From assembly GCF_020410765.1 (NCBI RefSeq), contig NZ_CP084541.1, positions 6,440,001 through 6,504,000 on the forward strand: DNA of 64,000 bases, written 5' to 3'. Position numbers and translations under genes: made by a program. The DNA comes from Streptomyces marincola. Lineage in GTDB: Bacteria > Actinomycetota > Actinomycetes > Streptomycetales > Streptomycetaceae. Under the pieces are notes generated by a model. The model was not told where the DNA came from. It saw only the letters and a program-made list of their open reading frames with translations, and did not search any database. Shown piece after piece: positions 34,925 to 44,190 of the stretch (positions within the stretch are counted from its first letter, which is position 1; each line of letters opens with the position of its first letter).

Positions 34925-36124
34925 ATGCTCTCGCCCGAGTCCGCCACCGTCGTCCGTGCCACCCTGCCCGTCGTCGGCGGGGCACTCGACGACATCACCG
35001 AACGCTTCTACAGCACGATGTTCGCCGAACAGCCCGCCCTGCTCGACGGCTTGTTCAACCGGACCAACCAGGCGAACGGCGAACAGCGCAAGGCCCTGGC
35101 CGGCTCCGTCGCCGCCTTCGCCCGCGCGCTCCTGGCCGACCCCGACGCCCGCCCGGACGCGTTGCTCGCCAGGATCGCGCACAAGCACGCGGCCCTCGGC
35201 GTCACGGAGGACCAGTACACGATCGTGCACAAGTACCTGTTCGGCGCGATCGTGGACGTCCTCGGGAACGCCGTCACCCCCGAGGTCGTCGGCGCCTGGG
35301 ACGAGGTGTACTGGCTCATGGCCGGCGCGCTCATCGCCCGCGAGGCCCGCCTCTACCAGGAGGCCGGCGTCGACCCGCGCCGCCCCTGGCGGCGATGGAC
35401 CGTCGTCGGGCGCCGCGAGGAGACCGCGGACGCGGCCTCCTTCCTGCTCCGCCCCGCGGACGGCGGGCCCCCGCCGCCCGCGCGGGCCGGCCAGTACGTC
35501 GGCGTCCGCGTGCGACTGGCCGACGGCGTGCGCCAGGTGCGGCAGTACAGCCTCTCCGGGGGCATCGGCGGCACGCTGCGGCGCATCACCGTCAAGCGCG
35601 TGGCCGGCGCGGCGGGGACCCCCGAGGGCGAGGTCTCCAACGCACTGCACCGCACCGCCCGGGAGGGGGACGAGCTGACGCTGTCCGCGCCGTTCGGCGA
35701 CGTGGTCCTCGACGACTCCGCGGCGCCCCTGGTGCTGGCGTCCGCCGGCATCGGCTGCACCCCGATGGTCGGCATGCTGGAGCACCTGGCCGCCGCGGGC
35801 TCCGGCCGGCGGATCCGGGTCCTGCACGCCGACCGGTCCCCGGCCGACCACGCCCTGCGCGAGGACACCGGCCGCCTCGTCGGCACCCTGGCCGACGCCC
35901 GCGCGGACTTCTGGTACGGGCAGGGCGCCGGACCCGGCGCCCACGGGGGCCGGATGGACCTCGGCGGCCTGGGGCTGCCGGCCGACGCCGACGTGTACCT
36001 GTGCGGCCCGCTGCCCTTCATGCGCGATGTCCGCGCCCAGCTCCTCAGATCGGGCGTGCCCGCCCGCCGCATCCGCTACGAGGTCTTCGGCCCCGACCTG
36101 TGGCTGGCCCGCACGGAGAACTGA
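34925..36124 (+). CDS. hmp: Flavohaemoprotein (NO dioxygenase-like globin-reductase fusion)
   Basis: The product is 399 aa from ATG 34925 behind GAGGAG. The globin domain (about 1-140) contains FYSTMF, FNRTNQANGEQRKAL on the distal side and proximal His in IAHKHAALGV. The ferredoxin-NADP reductase part has the FAD motif RQYSLS, the NAD(P) motif ASAGIGCTPM and the C-terminal CGPLPFM. Such proteins convert NO plus O2 to nitrate using NAD(P)H. Placed between the DevS-like kinase and a nitrate reductase operon, it probably detoxifies NO from nitrite/nitrate metabolism. An operator-like palindrome lies upstream. Confidence 0.93.
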   Translation: MLSPESATVVRATLPVVGGALDDITERFYSTMFAEQPALLDGLFNRTNQANGEQRKALAGSVAAFARALLADPDARPDALLARIAHKHAALGVTEDQYTIVHKYLFGAIVDVLGNAVTPEVVGAWDEVYWLMAGALIAREARLYQEAGVDPRRPWRRWTVVGRREETADAASFLLRPADGGPPPPARAGQYVGVRVRLADGVRQVRQYSLSGGIGGTLRRITVKRVAGAAGTPEGEVSNALHRTAREGDELTLSAPFGDVVLDDSAAPLVLASAGIGCTPMVGMLEHLAAAGSGRRIRVLHADRSPADHALREDTGRLVGTLADARADFWYGQGAGPGAHGGRMDLGGLGLPADADVYLCGPLPFMRDVRAQLLRSGVPARRIRYEVFGPDLWLARTEN

Positions 36125-36157
36125 CCACCCTCGGGAACGGCCGGCCGCCCGCCGGCC

Positions 36158-36191
36158 GGGCCCCGGCGGCCGGACCGCGCCGCCGGGGCCC
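36158..36191. terminator. Bidirectional hairpin between hmp and narI
   Basis: A 13-bp perfect inverted repeat (36158-36170 with 36179-36191, loop of 8) lies in the gap of about 116 bases between two convergent genes. Confidence 0.75.
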
Positions 36192-36240
36192 TTCCGCGCG
36201 CCGGCGCGCGGACGACCGGCGCCCGCGCACAGCGCCCCGC

Positions 36241-36978
36241 TCACACGGCGCGCCCGGAGCGAGCGCCGCCGCGCGCCGCGGGACGCGCGGCGGTCGCCCG
36301 GCGCCGGTAGACCAGGTACGGGCGGACGAGGTAGCCGACCGGGGCGCTCCACACGTGCACGAGGCGGGTGAAGGGCCAGGCCGCGAAGAGCAGGCAGGCG
36401 CTGAGGGCGTGGGCCTGGAACAGCAGCGGCGCCCCGGTCATCGCCTCGGGCTGCGGCTGGAAGGTGAAGATCCCCCGGAACCACACCGACACGGTCTCGC
36501 GGTAGTCGTAGCCACCGCCGAACACGTTGTGCGTCGCGGTGGCCCCGATGCCGAGCAGCACCGTGGCCGACAGCAGCGGGAAGAGGACCTTGTCGCCGAG
36601 GTCGGTGCCCGGCCGCACCCGCGGGCTCAGCAGGCGGCGGGCGCACAGCATGCCGAGCCCGGCGACCATGGCCGCGCCCGCCAGCGACCCCGCCCACACG
36701 GCCATGGTGTGGTACGCGTGCTCGCCGATCCCCACCGCCTCGGTCCAGGAGGCGGGCACGGCCAGGCCCACGGCGTGGCCCGCGATCACCAGGAACGTCC
36801 CGAGGTGGAACAGCGGGCTGCCCCAGCGCAGCCACCGGTGTTCGAGCAGCTGGCTGGTGCGCGAGGTCCAGCCGAACTGGTCCCGCCGGTAGCGCCAGAC
36901 GTGGCCGGCCGAGAACACGGCCAGGCAGGCGAAGGGGAAGGCGACCCACAGCAGCAGGCCGGTTGCCGAGACGTTCAT
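36241..36978 (-). CDS. narI: Respiratory nitrate reductase gamma subunit (cytochrome b)
   Basis: The product is 245 aa (E. coli NarI 225). Five predicted membrane helices anchor the enzyme and pass electrons from quinol through two b haems. Candidate haem-ligand histidines lie in FHLGTFLVIAGHAVG and in LFQAHALSA. The Arg/Ala-rich C-terminal tail after residue ~225 is extra. Its ATG overlaps the narJ stop by ATGA, making it the last gene of the narGHJI operon. Confidence 0.95.
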   Translation of the reverse strand: MNVSATGLLLWVAFPFACLAVFSAGHVWRYRRDQFGWTSRTSQLLEHRWLRWGSPLFHLGTFLVIAGHAVGLAVPASWTEAVGIGEHAYHTMAVWAGSLAGAAMVAGLGMLCARRLLSPRVRPGTDLGDKVLFPLLSATVLLGIGATATHNVFGGGYDYRETVSVWFRGIFTFQPQPEAMTGAPLLFQAHALSACLLFAAWPFTRLVHVWSAPVGYLVRPYLVYRRRATAARPAARGGARSGRAV

Positions 36979-37766
36979 CGATGACCTTCCGGGAACGACG
37001 GGAACGGCGGAAGCGGTGGCGGCACGACGGGCGCGTCGGCCCGCCCGGTCGGGCCCGCGGCGCCCGGCGGGGCGAACGCCCCGTCCCCGAACGGGGACAG
37101 GCCGACGTCCTCGGCCGGCGGCCCCTCGGCGGCCAGCGCGGCCACCGCCGCGCGGTCCGCCTCGGTGGCCCGCGGCAGCAGCGTCAGCAGCGCGGCCATC
37201 AGGTGCCGGTAGGGCGAGCGCGCGTCGGCCAGGGCCCGGTGGATCAGATCGAGGCCGCGCCGGTGCTGGCGCAGCGGCGCCTCGCCCGGGCCCGGGCCCG
37301 CCAGGGCGGCGAACTCCAGCACCACAGGCAGGTGGTCGGGCAGTTCGCCGCCGGCGATCTCCCAGCCCGCCGCGCGGTAGCGCCTGGCCAGGGTGAGCAG
37401 GGCCATGCCGCGGCGGCGGGTGTCGCCGTGCAGGTAGTAGGTGAGGTGCAGACTGCTCTTGCGGCGCAGGTCGAAGTGCTCGACGTAGTGCCGCTCCAGC
37501 GCCTGCGGGTCCCGGGCGGTGAACCAGTCGGTGAACGCGGCGAGTTCCGCGGCGGCAGGCGACCGCGGCAGTGCGCGGACGGCGGCGGCGACGACCGGGC
37601 GCCCCTCGGCCAGCTCCGCGTCCGGGTACTGGAGCAGCAGCGACAGCAGCCGCAGCAGCAGCGCCCGGTCCGCGGCCTGATCGGGCGTGAGCCGGGGCGG
37701 GCGGCGCACCGCGGCCCGCACCCGGGCGCGGACGATGGCGGAGAAACGCGCGGGCGCCGCGTTCAC
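36975..37766 (-). CDS. narJ: Nitrate reductase molybdenum cofactor assembly chaperone
   Basis: The product is 263 aa from GTG 37766, which overlaps the narH stop (GTGA). NarJ is a cytoplasmic chaperone that holds NarGH during Mo-cofactor insertion and is not part of the final enzyme. The family core is visible (LLRLLSLLLQYPDAEL, FTDWFTARDPQALERHYVEHFDLRRKSSLHLTYY...GDTRRRG). The C-terminal ~50 residues are Pro/Ala-rich and probably disordered. Operon position between narH and narI is the standard order. Confidence 0.94.
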   Translation of the reverse strand: MNAAPARFSAIVRARVRAAVRRPPRLTPDQAADRALLLRLLSLLLQYPDAELAEGRPVVAAAVRALPRSPAAAELAAFTDWFTARDPQALERHYVEHFDLRRKSSLHLTYYLHGDTRRRGMALLTLARRYRAAGWEIAGGELPDHLPVVLEFAALAGPGPGEAPLRQHRRGLDLIHRALADARSPYRHLMAALLTLLPRATEADRAAVAALAAEGPPAEDVGLSPFGDGAFAPPGAAGPTGRADAPVVPPPLPPFPSFPEGHR

Positions 37767-39298
37767 CGCCGGCCTCCCGCGCGGCTCCCCCCGGCGCGCC
37801 GGCGCACGCGGGGGAGGCCGAGCAGCACCTTCCCGCCGACCGGCTCGCCGGCGGGCGCCACCGGGCAGCGGTCCTCCACGGCGCCGAGCGCGGCGGCGTC
37901 CTCCTTGTGCGCGGCCGGCACGACATAGCGGTCCCGGTACCCGGCCACCGCGAGCAGCCGGTGCAGGTCCTCCGCGTCCCCCGCGGTCAGCCCGGCGGCC
38001 CGCAGCGCCGCCTCGTCACCGGCCGCGCCCACACCGCGGCCCCTCATGTACGAGCGCAGGGCGGTCAGCTTCATCAGCACGCCGCCGACCACGTCCGCGT
38101 CCCCCGCGGCGAACAGCTCCGCCAGGTACTCCAGCGGAATGCGGAGCCGGGTGACGGCGGCGAACACGTGGTCCGGGTCGTCCCTGTCGCCGCCCGCCGC
38201 GCCCACCGCGTCCAGGACGGGGGAGAGCGGCGGTATGTACCAGACCATGGGCAGCGTGCGGTACTCCGGGTGCAGCGGCAGCGCCACCCGGAACCTCGAC
38301 ACCAGCGCGTACACCGGGGAGCGGCGCGCCGCGTCCAGCCAGTCCTCCGGGATGCCCGCGGCCCTCGCCGCCGCGACCACCTCGGGGTCGGAGGGGTCGA
38401 GGAAGACGTCGCGCTGCGCGTCCAGCAGGTCCGCCTCGTCCGGGGTCGCGGCGGCCTCGCCCACCCGGTCGGCGTCGTACAGCAGCAGGCCCAGGTAGCG
38501 CAGCCGGCCGACGCACGTCTCCGCGCAGACCGTGGGCTGCCCCGCCTCCAGGCGCGGGAAGCAGAACGTGCATTTCTCGGCCTTGCCGGTGGCGTGGTTG
38601 ACGTACACCTTCTTGTACGGGCACGCCGTGACGCACATCCGCCAGCCGCGGCAGCGGTCCTGGTCGACCAGGACGACGCCGTCCTCGACCCGCTTGTACA
38701 GCGCGCCGGACGGGCACGCCGACACGCAGGCCGGGTTGAGGCAGTGCTCGCACAGCCGGGGCAGGTGGAACAGGAAGGTCTGCTCGAACTCGAACCTGAC
38801 CTTCTCGGCCCACTCGCCCCTCAGGTTCGGGTCGCCGCCCGCGTGCTCCGGCGCACCGCCGAGGCCGTCCTCCCAGTTCGCGCCCCAGGTGATGGCGGCC
38901 GGCCTGCCGGTGAGCACCGACCGGGGGCGGGCCACCGGCATGTCGGGACCCGCGGGCGCGCCGACCAGGTGGTCGTAGTCGTACGTGACGGGCTCGTAGT
39001 AGTCGTCGATGCCCGGCAGGCCGGGGTTGGCGAACAGCGAGAGCAGCCGCCTGACCCGGCCGCCCGAACGCAGCACCAGCCGGCCCCGGCCGTCCAGTGC
39101 CCAGCCGCCCCGCCAGCGCTCCTGGTCCTCGTACCGGCGCGGGTAGCCGACCCCTGGCTTGGTCTCCACGTTGTTGAACCAGGCGTACTCGACGCCGCTC
39201 CTGTTGGTCCAGGTCTGCTTGCAGGTGACCGAGCACGTGTGGCACCCGATGCACTTGTCCAGGTTCATCACCATGGCGATCTGCGCCATCACACGCAT
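37763..39298 (-). CDS. narH: Respiratory nitrate reductase beta subunit (Fe-S)
   Basis: The product is 511 aa from ATG 39298 (MRVMAQIAMVMNLDK); the in-frame codons further upstream lie inside narG. Four cysteine clusters bind the Fe-S centres: CIGCHTCSVTCKQTW, CEHCLNPACVSACPSGA, CRGWRMCVTACPYKK (Trp replacing a Cys, as in the family's 3Fe-4S site) and CTFCFPRLEAGQPTVCAETC. It carries electrons from NarI to NarG on the cytoplasmic face. The gap to narG is one base. Confidence 0.96.
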   Translation of the reverse strand: MRVMAQIAMVMNLDKCIGCHTCSVTCKQTWTNRSGVEYAWFNNVETKPGVGYPRRYEDQERWRGGWALDGRGRLVLRSGGRVRRLLSLFANPGLPGIDDYYEPVTYDYDHLVGAPAGPDMPVARPRSVLTGRPAAITWGANWEDGLGGAPEHAGGDPNLRGEWAEKVRFEFEQTFLFHLPRLCEHCLNPACVSACPSGALYKRVEDGVVLVDQDRCRGWRMCVTACPYKKVYVNHATGKAEKCTFCFPRLEAGQPTVCAETCVGRLRYLGLLLYDADRVGEAAATPDEADLLDAQRDVFLDPSDPEVVAAARAAGIPEDWLDAARRSPVYALVSRFRVALPLHPEYRTLPMVWYIPPLSPVLDAVGAAGGDRDDPDHVFAAVTRLRIPLEYLAELFAAGDADVVGGVLMKLTALRSYMRGRGVGAAGDEAALRAAGLTAGDAEDLHRLLAVAGYRDRYVVPAAHKEDAAALGAVEDRCPVAPAGEPVGGKVLLGLPRVRRRAGGSRAGGRR

Positions 39299-39299
39299 G

Positions 39300-42200
39300 T
39301 CAGTACTCCACTCGCTGGTCGCGGCGGCGGATGACGGTGACCTCGTCCCGCTGGTTGCCGGTCGGGCCGTAGTAGTTGAAGGCGTAGGTGAACTGGGCAT
39401 GGCCGCCCGCGAGATGCGTGGGCTTGATCAGCAGCCTGGTCAGCGAGTTGTGGATACCGCCGCGCCTGCCGGTGAGTTCGGTCCTCGGCGTGTCCACCGT
39501 GCGGTCCTTGGCGTGGTACATGTACACGGTGCCCTCCGGCATCCGGTGGGTGACCACCGCCCGGGCGGCCACCACGCCGTTGCGGTTGTACGCCTCGATC
39601 CACTCGTTGTCCCTGACCCCGATCTTCTCGGCGTCCGCCGTGGACATCCAGATCACCGGGCCGCCCCGGGACAGCGCCAGCATGTGGGCGTTGTCCTGGT
39701 ACGCGGAGTGGATGGACCACTTGGAGTGCGGCGTCAGGTAGCGCACGGTCACCTCGGCCCGGCCGGCCTCGTGCAGGTGCTCGTCGCCGTGGTGGCGACG
39801 CGCGTTCAACGGCGGCCGGTACACGGGCAGATGCTCGCCGAGTTCGGCGATCCAGTCGTGCTCGACGAAGAAGTGCTGGCGCCCGGTGAGGGTGTGCCAG
39901 GGCTTCTTGTGCTCGACGTTGATGACGAACGGCGAGTAGCGGCGCCCCCCGGTCTCCGACCCCGACCACTCGTACGACGTCATCACCGCGCGCGGCTGCG
40001 CGCGGGTGTCGGCGAACGTGATCCGCTCGGCCTCGCGTTCCGCCGCCAGCCCCACCAGGCCCTCGCTGCCGGTCTGCCGCTCCAGCTCCCTGAACCCCTC
40101 GGCGGCCAGGCGGCCGTTGGTGGTCCCGGACAGCGCGAGGATCGCCTCGCACATGTCGCTCGCGGTCGCCAGGGAAGGACGCCCGGCCCCGGCCCCCGCG
40201 CGCACGGTGCCGCAGCGGCGCCGCAGCTCCTCGATCTCCCGGTCCGGGTGGACGGTGACGCCCTTGGTCGTGGTGCCCAGGGTGTCGAGCAGCGGGCCGA
40301 CGGCCCGCATCTTCTGCGCGACCGCCGCGTAGTCCCGCTCCACGACGACCAGCTTCGGCATGGTGCGCCCCGGCACCGGCGCGCACGCTCCGGTCCTCCA
40401 GTCCCGCACGGCCCCGCCCGGCTGGGCGAGTTCGTCCGGGGTGTCGTGCGTCAGCGGCACCGCGAGCACGTCGGTGCGCGTCCCCAGGTGACCGGCGGCC
40501 AGCTCGCTGAACCGGTCGGCGATCGCCAGGAACGTGTCGTAGTCCGTGCGCGCCTGCCAGGGCGGGGCGATGGCCGGGGTGAACGCGTGCACGAAGGGGT
40601 GCATGTCCGTGCTGGACAGATCGTCCTTCTCGTACCACGTCGCGGCCGGCAGGACGACATCGGACAGCAGGCCGGTCGACGTCATCCGGAAATCCATGGA
40701 GACCAGCAGATCGAGCTTGCCCTCCGGGGCCCGCTCGTGCCACACCACGTCGGCGGGCCGCTGCCCCTCCGGCGTCTCGGCGGAGCGGACGGCGGCGTCC
40801 GCGCCCAGCAGGTGGCGCAGGAAGTACTCGTTGCCCTTGCCCGACGAACCCAGCAGGTTCGCCCGCCACACCGTCAGCACCCGGGGGAAGTTGGCCGGGG
40901 CGTCCGGGTCCTCGGCGGCGAACCGCAGGCGACCCGAGGCCAGCTCCTCCACGACGTGCTCGGCGGCACCGCGCCCGCGCCGCGCCGCCTCGTCCGCCAG
41001 GTCGAGCGGATTGCGGTCGAACGCGGGGTGGCCCGGCGTCCACCCCAGGCGCACGGCCTGCGCGACGCAGTCCGCGAACGCCCTGCCCCTGAACCGGCCC
41101 TCGCCGAGCGGGGAGGCCAGCTCGTCGGGGCCGAACGACTCGTAGCGCCACTGGTCGGTGTTCAGGTACCAGTAGGACGTGCCCGCCATGTGCCGGGTCG
41201 GCCGCTGCCAGTCGAAGGCGAACGCCAGATGCTGGAAGCCGGTCAGCGGGCGCACCTTCTCCTGCCCCACGTAGTGGGCCCAGCCGCCGCCGTTCACCCC
41301 CTGGCAGCCGGTCATGGTCGTCAGCGCCAGGAACGCCCGGTAGGTCGTGTCCGAGTGGAACCAGTGGTTGGTGCCCGCGCCCATCGCGATCATCGAACGC
41401 CCCTCGGTGCGCTCGGCGTTGCGGGCGAACTCGCGCGCGATGCGGGCGGCCTGCCCGGCCGGCACCGACGTGATCGTCTCCTGCCAGGCGGGCGTGTACG
41501 GCTCGGCCGCGTCCTCGTACGAGGACGGCCAGCGGCCGGGCAGCCCGGGGCGGCGCACCCCGTACTGGGCGAGCATCAGGTCGAAGACGGTGGTCACCAG
41601 CCGGCCGCCGAGCCGCCGTACGGGCACGCCGCGCGACATCACCGAGCCGCCCTCGGTCACGCCCTCGTCGAACCGCGGCAGCGCCACCTCCACCGCGTCC
41701 TCCGCCGCCTCCAGCAGGCTCAACTCCGGTTCGACTCCGGCGAGATCGAGGTTCCACCGGCCCTGCCCCGCCGTCTCCCACCGGAAACCGAGCGAGCCGC
41801 CCGGCACCACCGCCTCGCCGGTGGCCCGGTCGAACAGCACCGTCTTGGCCGCCGCGTGCTCCTCCTCGCTGCCCAGGTCGGCGGCGGTCAGGAAGCCGCC
41901 GGGCACCAGCCCGTGCGGGCCCTCGCGCAGGGTCACAAGGAACGGCGCGTCCGTGTACGTCCGCAGGTACGCGCGGAAGTACGGCACGTCCCGGTCGACG
42001 AGGAACTCCCGCAGGATCACGTGCCCCATGGCCATCGCCAGCGCCCCGTCGGTGCCCGGGTGCGGGGCCAGCCACTCGTCGGCGAACTTCACGTTGTCCG
42101 CGTAGTCGGGACTGACCGCGACGACCTTCGTGCCGTTGTAGCGGGTCTCGGTCAGGAAGTGCGCGTCGGGCGTGCGGGTCACCGGGATGTTGGAGCCCCA

Positions 42201-42998
42201 CATCACCAGGTACTCCGCGTTCCACCAGTCCGCCGCCTCGGGCACGTCCGTCTGGTCGCCGAAGACCTGCGGGGAGGCGACGGGCAGATCCGCGTACCAG
42301 TCGTAGAACGACAGCAGGGTGCCGCCGATCAGCGACATGAAGCGGGAACCGGCCGCGAAGGAGGCCATCGACATGGCCGGGATCGGTGAGAAGCCCGCCA
42401 CGCGGTCGGGCCCCCACCGCTTGATGGTGTGCACGTGGGCGGCGGCCACCAGCTCGGTCACCTCGTCCCAGTCCGCGCGCACCAGGCCGCCCTTGCCGCG
42501 CGCCCGCTTGTACGCGCGGCTGCGCACCGGGTCATCCGTGATCTCGGCCCACGCCGCCACCGGGTCGCCGAGCCGGCGCCGCGCCTCGCGCCACATCGTC
42601 AGCAACTCGCCTCGCACGTACGGGTACCGCACGCGGCTGGGGGAGTAGGTGTACCAGGAGAACGAGGCCCCGCGCGGGCAGCCGCGCGGCTCGTACTCGG
42701 GGCAGTCCGCGCCGATCGAGGGATAGTCGGTCGCCTGGTGCTCCCAGGTGATGATGCCGTCCTTGACGTAGACAAGCCACGAGCAGGAACCGGTGCAGTT
42801 GACGCCGTGCGTGGAGCGCACCACCTTGTCGTGGGCCCAGCGGTCCCGGTAGAACCCCTCCCATCCGCCGTCGTCACGCCCGAACACGGCACGGCCGTCG
42901 GCGGACACCGTGCCCCGGGTCAGCAGGCGGCGGGCGGCGAGCGGCCAGTCGCGCCCGGTCCGCGGCTCGCGCCGCCGCGCGTTCTCGTCCTTCTCCAT
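39300..42998 (-). CDS. narG: Respiratory nitrate reductase alpha subunit (Mo-bisMGD)
   Basis: The product is 1232 aa (E. coli 1247) from ATG 42998. The N-terminal FS0 motif HGVNCTGSCSW (His ligand plus Cys) and CPEYEPRGCPRGASFSWYTYSP are present. The molybdopterin oxidoreductase core follows (MWGSNIPVTRTPDAHF, GAGTNHWFHSDTTYR, TGCQGVNGGGWAHY), then the dinucleotide-binding C-terminal domain. The enzyme reduces nitrate to nitrite in anaerobic respiration. No twin-arginine signal is visible, in line with membrane-associated cytoplasmic NarG. First gene of the leftward narGHJI operon; a DevR-like palindrome lies about 92 bases upstream. Confidence 0.97.
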   Translation of the reverse strand: MEKDENARRREPRTGRDWPLAARRLLTRGTVSADGRAVFGRDDGGWEGFYRDRWAHDKVVRSTHGVNCTGSCSWLVYVKDGIITWEHQATDYPSIGADCPEYEPRGCPRGASFSWYTYSPSRVRYPYVRGELLTMWREARRRLGDPVAAWAEITDDPVRSRAYKRARGKGGLVRADWDEVTELVAAAHVHTIKRWGPDRVAGFSPIPAMSMASFAAGSRFMSLIGGTLLSFYDWYADLPVASPQVFGDQTDVPEAADWWNAEYLVMWGSNIPVTRTPDAHFLTETRYNGTKVVAVSPDYADNVKFADEWLAPHPGTDGALAMAMGHVILREFLVDRDVPYFRAYLRTYTDAPFLVTLREGPHGLVPGGFLTAADLGSEEEHAAAKTVLFDRATGEAVVPGGSLGFRWETAGQGRWNLDLAGVEPELSLLEAAEDAVEVALPRFDEGVTEGGSVMSRGVPVRRLGGRLVTTVFDLMLAQYGVRRPGLPGRWPSSYEDAAEPYTPAWQETITSVPAGQAARIAREFARNAERTEGRSMIAMGAGTNHWFHSDTTYRAFLALTTMTGCQGVNGGGWAHYVGQEKVRPLTGFQHLAFAFDWQRPTRHMAGTSYWYLNTDQWRYESFGPDELASPLGEGRFRGRAFADCVAQAVRLGWTPGHPAFDRNPLDLADEAARRGRGAAEHVVEELASGRLRFAAEDPDAPANFPRVLTVWRANLLGSSGKGNEYFLRHLLGADAAVRSAETPEGQRPADVVWHERAPEGKLDLLVSMDFRMTSTGLLSDVVLPAATWYEKDDLSSTDMHPFVHAFTPAIAPPWQARTDYDTFLAIADRFSELAAGHLGTRTDVLAVPLTHDTPDELAQPGGAVRDWRTGACAPVPGRTMPKLVVVERDYAAVAQKMRAVGPLLDTLGTTTKGVTVHPDREIEELRRRCGTVRAGAGAGRPSLATASDMCEAILALSGTTNGRLAAEGFRELERQTGSEGLVGLAAEREAERITFADTRAQPRAVMTSYEWSGSETGGRRYSPFVINVEHKKPWHTLTGRQHFFVEHDWIAELGEHLPVYRPPLNARRHHGDEHLHEAGRAEVTVRYLTPHSKWSIHSAYQDNAHMLALSRGGPVIWMSTADAEKIGVRDNEWIEAYNRNGVVAARAVVTHRMPEGTVYMYHAKDRTVDTPRTELTGRRGGIHNSLTRLLIKPTHLAGGHAQFTYAFNYYGPTGNQRDEVTVIRRRDQRVEY

Positions 42999-43518
42999 GC
43001 CGCGGAACCTACGCGGGCCCGCCGTGCGGCTCTTGGGCCGAACGCCCTCGCGACCGGCGCCGTGCGGCTCCCGCGAGGACCGCGGGAGGGGGCCCATCGG
43101 CCCACGGCGAGGGTCGGTCGGCGCGGTCCTGGGAGCGTCGCCGCGGTGCATGCTGAGGGGGATCGGACCGGGGGCGGCGCACGCCCGGCCGGACCGGGCG
43201 CCGACCCGGCCCGCTTCCCCGTCGCGGGTCAGGCCCGGCCGCGGGCGCGTCCCACGCCGCCCTTCCGGCCCGATCGCGTCCGCCGGCCCGGCGGCTGGGC
43301 CGGGCAGGCGGATGCCCGCGCCCGGCCGCGGCCCTGGCCGGGCGCGGGCACCGGCGGCACGCCGTCCGCGCCCCCGGCGGGCCGCCGCCCGGCGCGCCCG
43401 GCCCCCGGCCCCCGGCCCCCGGCCGGCGGCCCCCGGCCGGGCCGCGACGCCCGTGCACGCCACCGGTGCCGTGACGCCCCCGCGCACCGGTACGCGGGGG
43501 GCGCGGCGCCGGCCGGGC
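42999..43518. other. 520-base region upstream of narG
   Basis: No gene is supported here. The part next to narG holds its promoter and the operator-like site at 43090. The far part is almost pure G+C, with a run of GGCCCCC heptamers near 43400-43435 that are probably low-complexity drift. Long frames across this stretch in several phases lack motifs and reflect base composition. Confidence 0.6.
43090..43103. promoter_or_regulatory. DevR/OsdR-like operator (site 3) before narG
   Basis: GGGCCCATCGGCCC differs from the core of the perfect palindrome at 31876 at one of 14 positions. It lies about 92 bases upstream of the narG start, a suitable place for an activator site. Confidence 0.65.
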
Positions 43519-43938
43519 TCAGGAGGCCGCGAGTTCCCGCCCGGTGACCATCGCCGGCTCGATCCTGACGAACTGGACGGAGGAGTCCGGCTGGGACGGC
43601 ATCCACGACCTGGGCCCGGTCCGCAGCAGGCGCTGGTGTTCGGCCGGGTCGGTCACCAGGGTCGCCGGGCCGGTGACGACCACGCTCCAGCCGGATCTGT
43701 TCGCGGCGTCGAACGCGTCCGCCTCGAACGCGACCACGACGCCGCCGACGGCGCGCGCGAGATCCGACCCGGTCGCGGTGCGCAGCAGGATCGACGTGTC
43801 GGTGTCCAGGGCGAAGTTCACCGGCAGTACCGCGGGCAGCGCCTGCCGCGTGTACACGATGCGACCGACCGGCACCCCGGCGAGAAGCCGCAGGCACTCC
43901 TGCCGGTCGATCGGGCGGAAGCCGTCGTTGTGCGCCAT
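43519..43938 (-). CDS. Pyridoxamine-5'-phosphate oxidase-fold flavin protein
   Basis: The product is 139 aa. It shows the small split-barrel PPOX pattern (ECLRLLAGVPVGRIVYTRQALPAVLPVNFAL, GWSVVVTGPATLV, FVRIEPAMVTGREL). Proteins of this type bind FMN or F420 and are common members of DevR/DosR regulons in actinobacteria, with poorly defined substrates. It is divergent from narK, and a DevR-like palindrome stands in the shared 252-base promoter region. Confidence 0.8.
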   Translation of the reverse strand: MAHNDGFRPIDRQECLRLLAGVPVGRIVYTRQALPAVLPVNFALDTDTSILLRTATGSDLARAVGGVVVAFEADAFDAANRSGWSVVVTGPATLVTDPAEHQRLLRTGPRSWMPSQPDSSVQFVRIEPAMVTGRELAAS

Positions 43939-43974
43939 CCCCCCATGCTCCCCGCCCGCACCGCCGCGCCGTCA

Positions 43975-43988
43975 GGGCCGGTCGGCCC
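43975..43988. promoter_or_regulatory. DevR/OsdR-like operator (site 4) between PPOX protein and narK
   Basis: GGGCCGGTCGGCCC differs from the core of the site at 31876 at one of 14 positions. It is 37 bases upstream of the PPOX-fold gene and about 200 upstream of narK, so it can serve either direction. Confidence 0.65.
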
Positions 43989-44190
43989 CATCTGCCGGCG
44001 GCCGGGCCGCAGGGACGGCCGGGGCCCCAGGCGCGGGACCCGCGGCCCGGCGCCACGGGCCCCTCGGGCCCTCTCCCCGGCGGCGGCGGGCGGCGGACAG
44101 TGGCAACCGGCCGCCCCGGTCGCCCCACGGAGGCGTGCGGTCCGGGCGCGGAGCCACCGCCGCAGCACTGCGCGAGAAGGGACGGGCGGC

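Noticed and set aside
39159..42389. Plus-strand frame of about 1076 codons opposite narG
   Set aside because: NarG motifs are clear on the minus strand; the plus frame is compositional shadow.
43390..43445. GGCCCCC heptamer run as a CRISPR-like or functional repeat array
   Set aside because: Units are 7 bases without spacers and sit in nearly pure G+C sequence; slippage is the simpler explanation.
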